From Panulirus ornatus (lineage: Eukaryota; Arthropoda; Malacostraca; Decapoda; Palinuridae), in the NCBI RefSeq assembly GCF_036320965.1, contig NC_092225.1, positions 31,452,943 through 31,516,942 of the forward strand: a stretch of 64,000 nt of DNA, read 5' to 3'. Under the pieces are notes generated by a model. That model worked only from the letters and a program-made list of their open reading frames with translations, ran no database searches and was not told where the DNA came from. This document shows positions 32,824 to 44,098 of this stretch, in pieces (position 1 is the first letter of the stretch; each line of letters begins with the position of its first letter). The position numbers and the translations under genes are program-made.

Positions 32824-34999
32824 AATGAGAAGAGTGGGAGGTGGGTTGATTAGAAAGGGTAGTGAGTGGTGGGATGAAGAAGTAAGAGTATTAGTGAAAG
32901 AGAAGAAAGAGGCATTTGGACGATTTTTGCAGGGAAAAAATGCAATTGAGTGGGAGATGTATAAAAGAAAGAGACAGGAGGTCAAGAGAAAGGTGCAAGA
33001 GGTGAAAAAAAGGGCAAATGAGAGTTGGGGTGAGAGAGTATCATTAGATTTTAGGGAGAATAAAAAGATGTTCTGGAAGGAGGTAAATAAAGTGCATAAG
33101 ACAAGGGAGCAAATGGGAACTTCAGTGAAGGGCGCAAATGGGGAGGTGATAACAAGTAGTGGTGATGTGAGAAGGAGATGGAGTGAGTATTTTGAAGGTT
33201 TGTTGAATGTGTTTGATGATAGAGTGGCAGATATAGGGTGTTTTGGTCGAGGTGGTGTGCAAAGTGAGAGGGTTAGGGAAAATGATTTGGTAAAAAGAGA
33301 AGAGGTAGTGAAAGCTTTGCGGAAGATGAAAGCCGGCAAGGCAGCAGGTTTGGATGGTATTGCAGTGGAATTTATTAAAAAAGGGGGTGACTGTATTGTT
33401 GACTGGTTGGTAAGGTTATTTAATGTATGTATGACTCATGGTGAGGTGCCTGAGGATTGGCGGAATGCGTGCATAGTGCCATTGTACAAAGGCAAAGGGG
33501 ATGAGAGTGAGTGCTCAAATTACAGAGGTTTAAGTTTGTTGAGTATTCCTGGTAAATTATATGGGAGGGTATTGATTGAGCGGGTGAAGGCATGTACAGA
33601 GCATCAGATTGGGGAAGAGCAGTGTGGTTTCAGAAGTGGTAGAGGATGTGTGGATCAGGTGTTTGCTTTGAAGAATGTATGTGAGAAATACTTAGAAAAG
33701 CAAATGGATTTGTATGTAGCATTTATGGATCTGGAGAAGGCATATGATAGAGTTGATAGAGATGCTCTGTGGAAGGTATTAAGAATATATGGTGTGGGAG
33801 GAAAGTTGTTAGAAGCAGTGAAAAGTTTTTATCGAGGATGTAAGGCATGTGTACGTGTAGGAAGAGAGGAAAGTGATTGGTTCTCAGTGAATGTAGGTTT
33901 GCGGCAGGGGTGTGTGATGTCTCCATGGTTGTTTAATTTGTTTATGGATGGGGTTGTTAGGGAGGTAAATGCAAGAGTTTTGGAAAGAGGGGCAAGTATG
34001 AAGTTTGTTGGGGATGAGAGAGCTTGGGAAGTGAGTCAGTTGTTGTTCGCTGATGATACAGCGCTGGTGGCTGATTCATGTGAGAAACTGCAGAAGCTGG
34101 TGACTGAGTTTGGTAAAGTGTGTGGAAGAAGAAAGTTAAGAGTAAATGTGAATAAGAGCAAGGTTATTAGGTACAGTAGGGTTGAGGGTCAAGTCAATTG
34201 GGAGGTGAGTTTGAATGGAGAAAAACTGGAGGAAGTGAAGTGTTTTAGATATCTGGGAGTGGATCTGGCAGCGGATGGAACCATGGAAGCGGAAGTGGAT
34301 CATAGGGTGGGGGAGGGGGCGAAAATTCTGGGGGCCTTGAAGAATGTGTGGAAGTCGAGAACATTATCTCGGAAAGCAAAAATGGGTATGTTTGAAGGAA
34401 TAGTGGTTCCAACAATGTTGTATGGTTGTGAGGCGTGGGCTATGGATAGAGTTGTGCGCAGGAGGATGGATGTGCTGGAAATGAGATGTTTGAGGACAAT
34501 GTGTGGTGTGAGGTGGTTTGATCGAGTGAGTAACGTAAGGGTAAGAGAGATGTGTGGAAATAAAAAGAGCGTGGTTGAGAGAGCAGAAGAGGGTGTTTTG
34601 AAGTGGTTTGGGCACATGGAGATGATGAGTGAGGAAAGATTGACCAAGAGGATATATGTGTCGGAGGTGGAGGGAACGAGGAGAAGTTGGAGACCAAATT
34701 GGAGGTGGAAAGATGGAGTGAAAAAGATTTTGTGTGATCGGGGCCTGAACATGCAGGAGGGTGAAAGGAGGGCAAGGAATAAAGTGAATTGGAGCGATGT
34801 GGTATACCGGGGTTGACGTGCTGTCAGTGGATTGAATCAAGGCATGTGAAGCGTCTGGGATAAACCATGGAAAGCTGTGTAGGTATGTATATTTGCGTGT
34901 GTGGACGTATGTATATACATGTGTATTGGGGTGGGTTGGGCCATTTCTTTCGTCTGTTTCCTTGCGCTACCTCGCAAATGCGGGAGACAACGACAAAGC

Positions 35000-35012
<13 letters not shown>
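32824..35012 (+). mobile_element. LINE-A, plus part of twin-primed copy, short 3' UTR
   Basis: Linker, complete RT and C-terminal region in one frame, then short UTR (34817-35000), poly-A and (AT)n. The longest uninterrupted LINE-A frame in the window. Confidence 0.88.
32825..34816 (+). CDS. LINE-A reverse transcriptase, 663 codons, uninterrupted
   Basis: RT that would prime on nicked DNA and copy the element's RNA. Order: basic helical linker (residues ~1-110, RKRQEVKRKVQEVKK), thumb/finger block with KAAGLDGI (~180) and VPLYKGKGDESECSNY (~220-235), RGCVDQVFALK (~275), motif A AFMDLEKAYD with Asp302, motif B VGLRQGCVMSPWLFN (~355), motif C FADD with Asp410-Asp411, and a C-terminal domain with [41 protein letters not shown] and [12 protein letters not shown]. 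All catalytic aspartates are present. Its endonuclease is not in frame because the 5' end is inverted, so it cannot act as an autonomous element. The M start is simply the first Met after the inversion point. Confidence 0.8.
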   Translation: MRRVGGGLIRKGSEWWDEEVRVLVKEKKEAFGRFLQGKNAIEWEMYKRKRQEVKRKVQEVKKRANESWGERVSLDFRENKKMFWKEVNKVHKTREQMGTSVKGANGEVITSSGDVRRRWSEYFEGLLNVFDDRVADIGCFGRGGVQSERVRENDLVKREEVVKALRKMKAGKAAGLDGIAVEFIKKGGDCIVDWLVRLFNVCMTHGEVPEDWRNACIVPLYKGKGDESECSNYRGLSLLSIPGKLYGRVLIERVKACTEHQIGEEQCGFRSGRGCVDQVFALKNVCEKYLEKQMDLYVAFMDLEKAYDRVDRDALWKVLRIYGVGGKLLEAVKSFYRGCKACVRVGREESDWFSVNVGLRQGCVMSPWLFNLFMDGVVREVNARVLERGASMKFVGDERAWEVSQLLFADDTALVADSCEKLQKLVTEFGKVCGRRKLRVNVNKSKVIRYSRVEGQVNWEVSLNGEKLEEVKCFRYLGVDLAADGTMEAEVDHRVGEGAKILGALKNVWKSRTLSRKAKMGMFEGIVVPTMLYGCEAWAMDRVVRRRMDVLEMRCLRTMCGVRWFDRVSNVRVREMCGNKKSVVERAEEGVLKWFGHMEMMSEERLTKRIYVSEVEGTRRSWRPNWRWKDGVKKILCDRGLNMQEGERRARNKVNWSDVVYRG

Positions 35013-35080
<68 letters not shown>
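35013..35080. repeat. (AT)n array
   Basis: About 33 AT units; LINE-A tail on the left, 3' end of a minus-strand element B on the right (tail to tail). Confidence 0.95.
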
Positions 35081-35083
<3 letters not shown>

Positions 35084-35316
35084 TTCTTTTCTTTTAAACT
35101 ATTCGCCATTTCCCGCGTTAGCGAGGTAGAGTTAAGAACAGAGGACTGGGCCTTTTTTGGAATATCCTCAACTGGCCCCCTCTGTTCCTTCTTTTGGAAA
35201 ATTAAAAAAAAAATGAGAGGGGAGGATTTCCAGACCCCCGCTCCCTCCCCTTTTAGTCGCCTTCTACGACACGCAGGGAATACGTGGGAAGTATTCTTAA
35301 TCCCCTATCCCCAGGG

Positions 35317-35318
<2 letters not shown>
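35081..35318 (-). mobile_element. Element B, full length
   Basis: Complete copy with internal poly-A (35204-35214). Its start faces that of the next element B across the (AT)n at 35319. Confidence 0.85.

Positions 35319-35384
<66 letters not shown>
35319..35384. repeat. (AT)n array
   Basis: About 32 AT units between two head-to-head element B copies. Confidence 0.95.
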
Positions 35385-35387
<3 letters not shown>

Positions 35388-35392
35388 AGATG

Positions 35393-35637
35393 TTATCCCT
35401 GGGGATAGGGGAGAAAGAATACTTCCCACATATTCCCTGCGTGTCGTAGAAGGCGACTAAAAGGGGAGGGAGTGGGGGGTTGGAAATTCTCCCCTCTCGT
35501 TTTTTTTTTTTAAGTTTCCAAAAGAGGGAACGGAGAAGGGGGCCAGGTGAGGATATTCCCTCAAAGGCCCAGTCCTCTGTTCTTAACGCTACCTTGCTAA
35601 CGCAGGAAATGGTGAATAGTTTGAAAGAAAAAAGATA
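35393..35637 (+). mobile_element. Element B, full length
   Basis: From TTATCCCTGGGGATAGGGG to GGAAATGGTGAATAGTTTG. The hairpin region is decayed (CTTGCTAACGCAGG). Followed directly by a LINE-A 3' fragment. Confidence 0.83.
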
Positions 35638-36329
35638 TATAGATGTGTGGTAATAAAAAGAGTGTGGTTGAGAGAGCAGAAGAGGGTGTATTGAAATGGT
35701 TTTGGTCACATGGAGAGAATGAGTGAGGAGAGATTGACAGAGAGAATACATGTGTCAGAGGTTGAGGGAATGAGAAGTGGGAGACCAAAGGAAGGATGGA
35801 GTGAAAAAGATTTTGAGTGATCAGGGCTTGAACATACAGGAGGGTGAAATTTGTGCAAGGAATAGAGTGAATTGGAACAATATGGTATACTGGGGTTGAT
35901 GTGCTGTCAATTAATTAAACCAGGGCATTTGAAGCATCTAGGGTAAACCATGAAAAGTTTTGTGGGGCCTGGATGCAGGAAGAGAGCTGTGGTTTGGGTG
36001 CATTACACATGACAGCTAGAGACTAAGTGTGAATGAATGTGGCCTTTTTGTCTTTTCCTAGCGCTACCTCGCACGCGAGGGGGGAGGGGGAGTGCCATTT
36101 CATTTGTGGCTGTGTGGCGATGGGAATAGATGAAGGCAGCAAGTATGGATATGTACATGTGTGTATGTATGTATATGTATGTATACGTTGAAATTTATAG
36201 GTATGTTTGTGTGCGTGTGTGGGCATTTATGTATATACATGTGTATGTGGGTGGGTTGGGCCATTCTTTCATCTTTTTCCATGCGCTACCACGCTAACAT
36301 GGAAGACAGCGATTAAGTATAATAAAAAA

Positions 36330-36330
<1 letters not shown>
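35638..36330 (+). mobile_element. LINE-A 3' fragment, old, long 3' UTR
   Basis: Starts in the [14 protein letters not shown] block with several stops and small deletions. Long UTR (35900-36320) with a Y/N-type end (GGAACAATATGGTATAC). One of the more diverged copies. Confidence 0.75.

Positions 36331-36402
<72 letters not shown>
36331..36402. repeat. (AT)n array
   Basis: About 36 AT units between two LINE-A tails on opposite strands. Confidence 0.95.
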
Positions 36403-36411
<9 letters not shown>

Positions 36412-38995
36412 TCTTTTGGCTTTGTCGCTGTCTCCTGCATTTGCGAGGTAGCGCAAGGAAACAGATGAAAGAAATGGCCTAACCCACCCCCATACACATG
36501 TATATACATACGTCCACACACGCAAATATACATACCTACACAGCTTTCCATAGTTTACCCCAGACGCTTCACATGCCCTGATTCAATCCACTGACAGTAC
36601 GTCAACCCCGGTATACCACATCGATCCAGTTCACTCTATTCCTTGCCCTCCTTTCACCCTCCTGCATGTTCAGGCCCCGATCACAAAAAATCTTTTTCAC
36701 TCCATCTTTCCACCTCCAATTTGGTCTCCCACTTCTCCTCGTTCCCTCCACCTACGACACATATATCCTCTTGGTCAATCTTTCCTCACTCATTCTCTCC
36801 ATGTGCCCAAACCATTTCAAAACACCCTCTTCTGCTCTCTCAACCACACTCTTTTTATTTCCACACATCTCTCTTACCCTTACGTTACTTACTCGATCAA
36901 ACCACCTCACACCACACATTGTCCTCAAACATCTCATTTCCAGCACATCCATCCTCCTGCGCACAACTCTATCCATAGCCCACGCCTCGCAACCATACAA
37001 CATTGTTGGAACCACTATTCCTTCAAACATACCCATTTTTGCTTTCCGAGATAATGTTCTCGACTTCCACACATTCTTCAAGGCTCCCAGGATTTTCGCC
37101 CCCTCCCCCACCTTATGATCCACTTCCACTTCCATGGTTCCATCCGCTGCCAGATCCACTCCCAGATATCTAAAACACTTTACATCCTCCAGTTTTTCTC
37201 CATTCAAACTTACCTCCCAATTGACATGACCCTCAACCCTGCTGTACCTAATTACCTTGCTCTTATTCACATTTACTCTTAACTTTCTTCTTTCACACAC
37301 TTTACCAAACTCAGTCACCAGCTTCTGCAGTTTCTCACATGAATCAGCCACCAGCGCTGTATCATCAGCGAACAACAACTGACTCACTTCCCAAGCTCTC
37401 TCCTCCCCAACAGACTTCATACTTGCCCCTCTTTCCAAAACTCTTGCATTCACCTCCCTAACAACCCCATCCATAAACAAATTAAACACCATGGAGACAT
37501 CACACACCCCTGCCGCAAACCTACATTCACTGAGAACCAATCACTTTCCTCTCTTCCTACACGTACACATGCCTTACATCCTCGATAAAAACTTTTCACT
37601 GCTTCTAACAACTTGCCTCCCACACCATATATTCTTAATACCTTCCACAGGGCATCTCTATCAACTCTATCATATGCCTTCTCCAGATCCATAAGTGCTA
37701 CAAACAAATCCATTTGCTTTTCTAAGTATTTCTCACATACATTCCTCAAAGCAAACACCTGATCCACACATCCTCTACCATTTCTGAAACCACACTGCTC
37801 TTCCCCAATCTGATGCTCTGTACATGCCTTCACCCGCGCAATCAATACCCTCCCATATAATTTACCAGGAATACTCAACAAACTTATACCTCTGTAATTT
37901 GAGCACTCACTCTTATCCCCTTTGCCTTTGTACAATGGCACTATGCACGCATTCCACCAATCCTCAGGCACCTCACCATGAGTCATACATACATTAAATA
38001 ACCTTACCAACCAGTCAATAATACAGTCACCCCCTTTTTTAATAAATTCCACTGCAATACCATCCAAACCTGCTGCCTTGCCAGCTTTCATCTTCCACAA
38101 AGCTTTTACTGCTTCTTCTCTGTTTACCAAATCATTTTCCCTAACCCTCTCACTTTGCACACCACCTCGACCAAAACACCCTATATCTGCCACTCTATCA
38201 TCAAACACATTCAACAAACCTTCAAAATACTCACTCCATCTCCTTCTCACATCACCACTACTTGTTATCACCTCCCCATTTGCGTCCTTCACTGAAGTTC
38301 CCATTCGCTCCCTTGTCTTACGCACTTTATTTACCTCCTTCCAGAACATCTTTTTATTCTCCCCTAAAATTTAATGATACTCTCTCACCCCAACTCTCAT
38401 TTGCCCTCTTTTTCACCTCTTGCACCTTTCTCTTGACCTCCTGTCTCTTTCTTTTATACATCTCCCACTCAATTGCATTTTTTCCCTGCAAAAATTGTCC
38501 AAATGCCTCTCTCTTCTCTTTCACTAATAATCTTACTTCTTCATCCCACCACTCACTACCCTTTCTAATCAACCCACCTCCCACTCTTCTCATGCCACAA
38601 GCATCTTTTGCGCAATCCATCACTGATTCCCTAAATACATCCCATTCCTCCCCCACTCCCCTTACTTCCATTGTTCTCACCTTTTTCCATTCTGTACTCA
38701 GTCTCTCCTGGTACTTCCTCACACAAGTCTCCTTCCCAAGCTCACTTACTCTCACCACCCTCTTCACCCCAACATTCACTCTTCTTTTCTGAAAACCCAT
38801 ACAAATCTTCACCTTAGCCTCCACAAGATAATGATCAGACATCCCTCCAGTTGCACCTCTCAGGGCATTAACATCCAAAAGTCTCTCTTTCGCGCGCCTC
38901 TCAATTAATACGTAATCCAATAATGCTCTCTGCCCATCTCTCCTACTTACATACGTATACTTATGTATATCTCGCTTTTTAAACCAGGTATTCCC

Positions 38996-38998
<3 letters not shown>
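36403..38998 (-). mobile_element. LINE-A copy, endonuclease to 3' UTR, short type
   Basis: 2.6 kb, truncated only at GNTWFKKRDI in the middle of EN. EN part with LLDYVLIERRAKER and MSDHYLVEAKV (38355-38998), linker, RT (37450-38349, motif A reads FVALMDLEKAYDR), LFADDTALVAD and C-terminus (36600-37540). Only two single-base breaks: a C gain near 38365 and an A loss near 37487, both in or beside short runs. Otherwise open. Confidence 0.87.
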
Positions 38999-39080
<82 letters not shown>

Positions 39081-39082
39081 TA
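38999..39082. repeat. (AT)n array
   Basis: About 41 AT units with one TGTATA interruption, between a truncated minus-strand LINE-A and the inverted segment of a second copy. Confidence 0.95.
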
Positions 39083-40025
39083 GCTTTCCGAGATAATGTT
39101 CTCGACTTCCACACATTCTTCAAGGCTCCCAGGATTTTCGCCCCCTGTTTGAAGGAATAGTGGTTCCAACAATGTTGTACGGTTGCCAGGCGTGGGCTAT
39201 GGATAGAGTTGTGCACAGGAGGGTGGATGTGCTGGAAATGAGATGTTTGAGGACAATGTGTGGTGTGAGGTGGTTTGATCGAGTAAGTAATGTAAGGGTA
39301 AGAGAGATGTGTGGAAATAAAAAGGGCATGGTTGAGAGAGCAGAAGAGGGTGTCTTGAAATGGTTTGGGAACATGGAGAGAATGAGTGAGGAAAGATTGA
39401 CCAAGAGGATATATGTGTCGGAGGTGGAGGGAACGAGGAGAAGTGGGAGACCAAATTGGAGGTGGAAAGATGGAGTGAAAAAGATTTTGTGTGATCGGGG
39501 CCTGAATATGCAGGAGGGTGAAAGGAGGGCAAAGAATAGAGTGAATTGGATCGATGTGGTATAACGGGGTTGATGTGCTGTCAGTGGATTGAATCAGGGC
39601 ATGTGAAGCGTCTGGGGTAAACCATGGAAAGTTGTGTGAGGCCTGGATGTGGAAAGGGAGCTGTGGTTTCGGGCATTATTGCATGACAGCTAGAGATTGA
39701 GTGTGAACGAATGGGGCCTTTGTTGTCTTTTCCTAATGCTACCTCGCACACATGAGGGGGGAGGGGGATGGTATTCCATGTGTTGCAAGGTGGCGATGGG
39801 AATGAATAAAGGCAGACAGTGTGAATTGTGTGCATGGGTATATATGTATGTGTCTGTGTGTTTATATATATGTGTACATTGAGATGTATAGGTATGTATA
39901 TTTGCGTGTGTGGACGTGTATGTATATACATTGTGTATGGGGGTGGGTTGGGCCATTTCTTTCGTCTGTTTCCTTGCGCTACCTCGCAAACGCGGGAGAC
40001 AGCGACAAAGCAAAATAAGAAATAA

Positions 40026-40029
<4 letters not shown>
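39083..40029 (+). mobile_element. LINE-A 3' copy with 5' inversion, long 3' UTR
   Basis: Inverted segment 39083-39146 (minus-strand [21 protein letters not shown]), then plus strand from [17 protein letters not shown] (39147) to the C-terminus (open to 39564, where the usual TACCGGGG end reads TAACGGGG) and long-type UTR (39570-40018). About 11 nt are missing at the break (KMG). Small twin-priming product. Confidence 0.83.

Positions 40030-40110
<81 letters not shown>
40030..40110. repeat. (AT)n array
   Basis: About 40 AT units. Tail-to-tail junction of a plus-strand and a minus-strand LINE-A. Confidence 0.95.
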
Positions 40111-40115
<5 letters not shown>

Positions 40116-41220
40116 TTTTTTTTTATTATAATTTGTCGCTGTCTCCCGGGTTTGCGAGGTAGCGCAAGGAAACAGACGAAAGAAATGGCCCAACCCCCCC
40201 CCCCATACACATGCACATACATACGTCCACCCACGCAAATATACATACCTACACAGCTTTTCATGGTTTACCCCAGACGCTTCACATGCCTTGCTTCAAT
40301 CCACTGACAGCACGTCAACCCCGGTATACCACATCGCTCCAATTCACTCTATTCCTTGCCCTCCTTTCACCCTCCTGCATGTTCAGGCCCCGATCACACA
40401 AAATCTTTTTCACTCCATCTTTCCACCTCCAATTTGGTCTCCCTCTTCTCCTTGTTCCCTCCACCTCCGACACATATATCCTCTTGGTCAATCTTTCCTC
40501 ACTCATCCTCTCCATGTGCCCAAACCACTTCAAAACACCCTCTTCTGCTCTCTCAACCACGCTCTTTTTATTTCCACACATCTCTCTTACCCTTACGTTA
40601 CTCACTCGATCAAACCACCTCACACCACACATTGTCCTCAAACATCTCATTTCCAGCACATCCATCCTCCTGCGCACAACTCTATCCATAGCCCACGCCT
40701 CGCAACCATACAACATTGTTGGAACCACTATTCCTTCAAACATACCCATTTTTGCTTTCCGAGATAATGTTCTCGACTTCCACACATTCTTCAAGGCCCC
40801 CAGAATTTTCGCCCCCTCCCCCACCCTATGATCCACTTCCGCTTCCATGGTTCCATCAGCTGCCAGATCCACTCCCAGATATCTAAAACACTTCACTTCC
40901 TCCAGTTTTTCTCCATTCAAACTCACCTCCCAATTGACTTTACCCTCAACCCTACTGTACCTTATAACCTTGCCCTTATTCACATTTACTCTTAACTTTC
41001 TTCTTCCACACACTTTACCAAACTCAGTCACTAGCTTCTGCAGTTTCTCACATGAATCAGCCACCAGCGCTGTATCATCAGTGAACAACAACTGACTCAC
41101 TTCCCAAGCTCTCTCATCGCCAACAGACTTCATACTTGCCCCTCTTTCCAAAACTCTTGCATTTACCTCCCTAACAACCCCATCCATAAACAAATTAAAC
41201 AACCATGGAGACATCACACA
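40111..41220 (-). mobile_element. LINE-A copy, short 3' UTR, left half of a palindrome
   Basis: 300 open codons (40315-41217) from MSPWLFNLFMDG through LFTDDTALVAD (FADD changed to FTDD) to VVYRG. The 5' end meets a plus-strand LINE-A head to head at 41220/41221 with no spacer. Confidence 0.87.
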
Positions 41221-41821
41221 CCATGTTGTATGGTTGCGAGGCGTGGGCTATGGATAGAGTTGTGCGCAGGAGGATGGATGTGCTGGAAATGAGATGTTTG
41301 AGGACAATGTGTGGTGTGAGGTGGTTTGATCGAGTGAGTAACGTAAGGGTAAGAGAGATGTGTGGAAATAAAAAGAGCGTGGTTGAGAGAGCAGAAGAGG
41401 GTGTTTTGAAGTGGTTTGGGCACATGGAGAGAATGAGTGAGGAAAGATTGACCAAGAGGATATATGTGTCGGAGGTGGAGGGAACGAGGAGAAGAGGGAG
41501 ACCAAATTGGAGGTGGAAAGATGGAGTGAAAAAGATTTTGTGTGATCGGGACCTGAACATGCAGGAGGGTGAAAGGAGGGCAAGGAATAGAGTGAATTGG
41601 AGCGATGTGGTATACCGGGGTTGACGTGCTGTCAGTGGATTGAATCAAGGCATGTGAAGCGTCTGGGGTAAACCATGGAAAGCTGTGTAGGTATGTATAT
41701 TTGCGTGTGTGGACGTATGTATATACATGTGTATGGGGTGGGTTGGGCCATTTCTTTCGTCTGTTTCCTTGCGCTACCTCGCAAACGCGGGAGACAGCGA
41801 CAAAGTATAATAAATATAAAT
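41221..41821 (+). mobile_element. LINE-A 3' copy, short 3' UTR, right half of a palindrome
   Basis: Starts at [19 protein letters not shown] and is open for 139 codons to VVYRG (41205-41624, sharing its first codons with the inverted neighbour). Nearly identical to the reverse complement of 40130-40715. The tail ends in a TG/TA compound array. Confidence 0.87.
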
Positions 41822-41898
41822 AAATATATGTGTGTGTGTGTCTGTGTCTGTGTCTGTGTGTGTGTGTGTGTATATAATATATATATGTATGTATGTTA
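41822..41898. repeat. (TG)n/(TA)n compound microsatellite
   Basis: TGTGTGTGTC repeats passing into TATATA and GTATGTATG. Confidence 0.9.
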
Positions 41899-42081
41899 GC
41901 AGACTCCACCTGCTTGAGTTACCACTGCAAGTGAAGAGTCACATATAACGAGGCTGTACCATTGGGGGTACAGTCTCATGAAAGAACTTCTTACTCCAAA
42001 GGAGTCCATATCTCCCTGCTACTGGTAGTAGTGCAGCTTTGGGTGACAGGAGGCTTTAGGGTAATTTTAAACAAGTGAAGA

Positions 42082-42086
<5 letters not shown>
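41899..42086. other. Unclassified, possible dispersed repeat
   Basis: Contains ACTTCTTACTCCAAAGGAGT, which aligns with the reverse complement of 58930-58975. No gene seen. Confidence 0.4.

Positions 42087-42120
<34 letters not shown>
42087..42120. repeat. (AT)n array
   Basis: About 16 AT units on the left side of a twin-primed LINE-A, presumably its target. Confidence 0.9.
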
Positions 42121-42124
<4 letters not shown>

Positions 42125-42780
42125 CTGAGAACCAATCACTTTCCTCTCTTCCTACACGTACACATGCCTTACATCCTCGATAAAAACTTTTCACTGCTTC
42201 TAACAACTTTCCTCCCACACCATATATTCTTAATACCTTCCACAGAGCATCTCTATCAACTCTATCATATGCCTTCTCCAGATCCATAAATGCTACATAC
42301 AAATCCATTTGCTTTTCTAAGTATTTCTCACATACATTCTTCAAAGCAAACACCTGATCCACACATCCTCTACCACTTCTGAAACCACACTGGTCTTCCC
42401 CAATCTGATGCTCTGTACATGCCTTCACCCTCTCAATCAATACCCTCCCATATAATTTACCAGGAATACTCAACAAACTTATACCTCTGTAATTTGAGCA
42501 CTCACTCTTATCCCCTTTGCCTTTGTACAATGGCACTATGCACGCATTCCGCCAATCCTCAGGCACCTCACCATGAGTCATACATACATTAAATAACCTT
42601 ACCAACCAGTCAACAATACAGTCACCCCTTTTTTAATAAATTCCACTGCAATACCATCCAAACCCGCTGCCTTGCCGGCTTTCATCTTCTGCAAAGCTTT
42701 CACTACCTCTTCTCTGTTTACCAAATCATTTTCCCTAACCCTCTCACTTTGCACACCACCTCGACCAAAACACCCTATAT
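42121..42780 (-). mobile_element. Inverted 5' segment of a twin-primed LINE-A
   Basis: Minus strand, from GCFGRGGVQSER through the RT fingers, motif A (AFMDLEKAYDRVDR) to VGREESDWFSVN. The open frame 41991-42605 is cut by a C loss near 42630 (C5 to C4). Its boundary repeats about 17 nt of the plus-strand part. Confidence 0.87.
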
Positions 42781-43917
42781 ATTGGTTCTCAGTGAATGTA
42801 GGTTTGCGGCAGGGGTGTGTGATGTCTCCATGGTTGTTTAATTTGTTTATGGATGGGGTTGTTAGGGAGGTAAATGCAAGAGTTTTGGAAAGAGGGGCAA
42901 GTATGAAGTCTGTTGGGGATGAGAGAGCTTGGGAAGTGAGTCAGTTGTTGTTCGCTGATGATACAGCGCTGGTGGCTGATTCATGTGAGAAACTGCAGAA
43001 GCTGGTGACTGAGTTTGGAAAAGTGTGTGGAAGAAGAAAGTTAAGAGTAAATGTGAATAAGAGCAAGGTTATTAGGTACAGTAGGGTTGAGGGTCAAGTC
43101 AATTGGGAGGTGAGTTTGAATGGAGAAAAACTGGAGGAAGTGAAGTGTTTTAGATATCTGGGAGTGGATCTGGCAGCGGATGGAACCATGGAAGCGGAAG
43201 TGGATCATAGGGTGGGGGAGGGGGCGAAAATTCTGGGGGCCTTGAAGAATGTGTGGAAGTCGAGAACATTATCTCGGAAAGCAAAAATGGGTATGTTTGA
43301 AGGAATAGTGGTTCCAACAATGTTGTATGGTTGCGAGGCGTGGGCTATGGATAGAGTTGTGCGCAGGAGGATGGATGTGCTGGAAATGAGATGTTTGAGG
43401 ACAATGTGTGGTGTGAGGTGGTTTGATCGAGTGAGTTACGTAAGGGTAAGAGAGATGTGTGGAAATAAAAAGAGCGTGGTTGAGAGAGAAGAAGAGGGTG
43501 TTTTGAAGTGGTTTGGGCACATGGAGAGGATGAGTGAGGAAAGATTGACCAAGAGGATATATGTGTCGGAGGTGGAGGGAACAAGGAGAAGAGGGAGACC
43601 AAATTGGAGGTGGAAAGATGGATTGAAAAAGATTTTGTGTGATCGGGGCCTGAACATGCAGGAGGGTGAAAGGAGGGCAAGGAATAGAGTGAATTGGAGC
43701 GATGTGGTATACCGGGGTTGACGTGCTGTCAGTGGATTGAAGCAGGGCATGTGAAGCGTCTGGGGTAAACCATGGAAAGCTGTGTAGGTATGTATATTTG
43801 CGTGTGTGGACGTATGTATATACATGTGTATGGGGGGGGGGGTTGGGCCATTTCTTTCGTCTGTTTCCTTGCGCTACCTCGCAAACGCGGGAGACAGCGA
43901 CAAAGTATAATAAAAAA

Positions 43918-43922
<5 letters not shown>
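42781..43922 (+). mobile_element. LINE-A, plus part of twin-primed copy, short 3' UTR
   Basis: Continues at WFSVNVGLRQGC and is open to VVYRG at 43721, with LFADDTALVAD near 42955. Short UTR, then (AT)n. A few private changes ([17 protein letters not shown]). Confidence 0.88.
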
Positions 43923-44004
<82 letters not shown>

Positions 44005-44008
44005 TATG

Positions 44009-44092
<84 letters not shown>

Positions 44093-44098
44093 ATATAT
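43923..44098. repeat. Long (AT)n array with internal TACATATATATG interruption
   Basis: The longest AT tract in the window, about 175 bp, in two blocks around 43998-44018. Confidence 0.95.
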
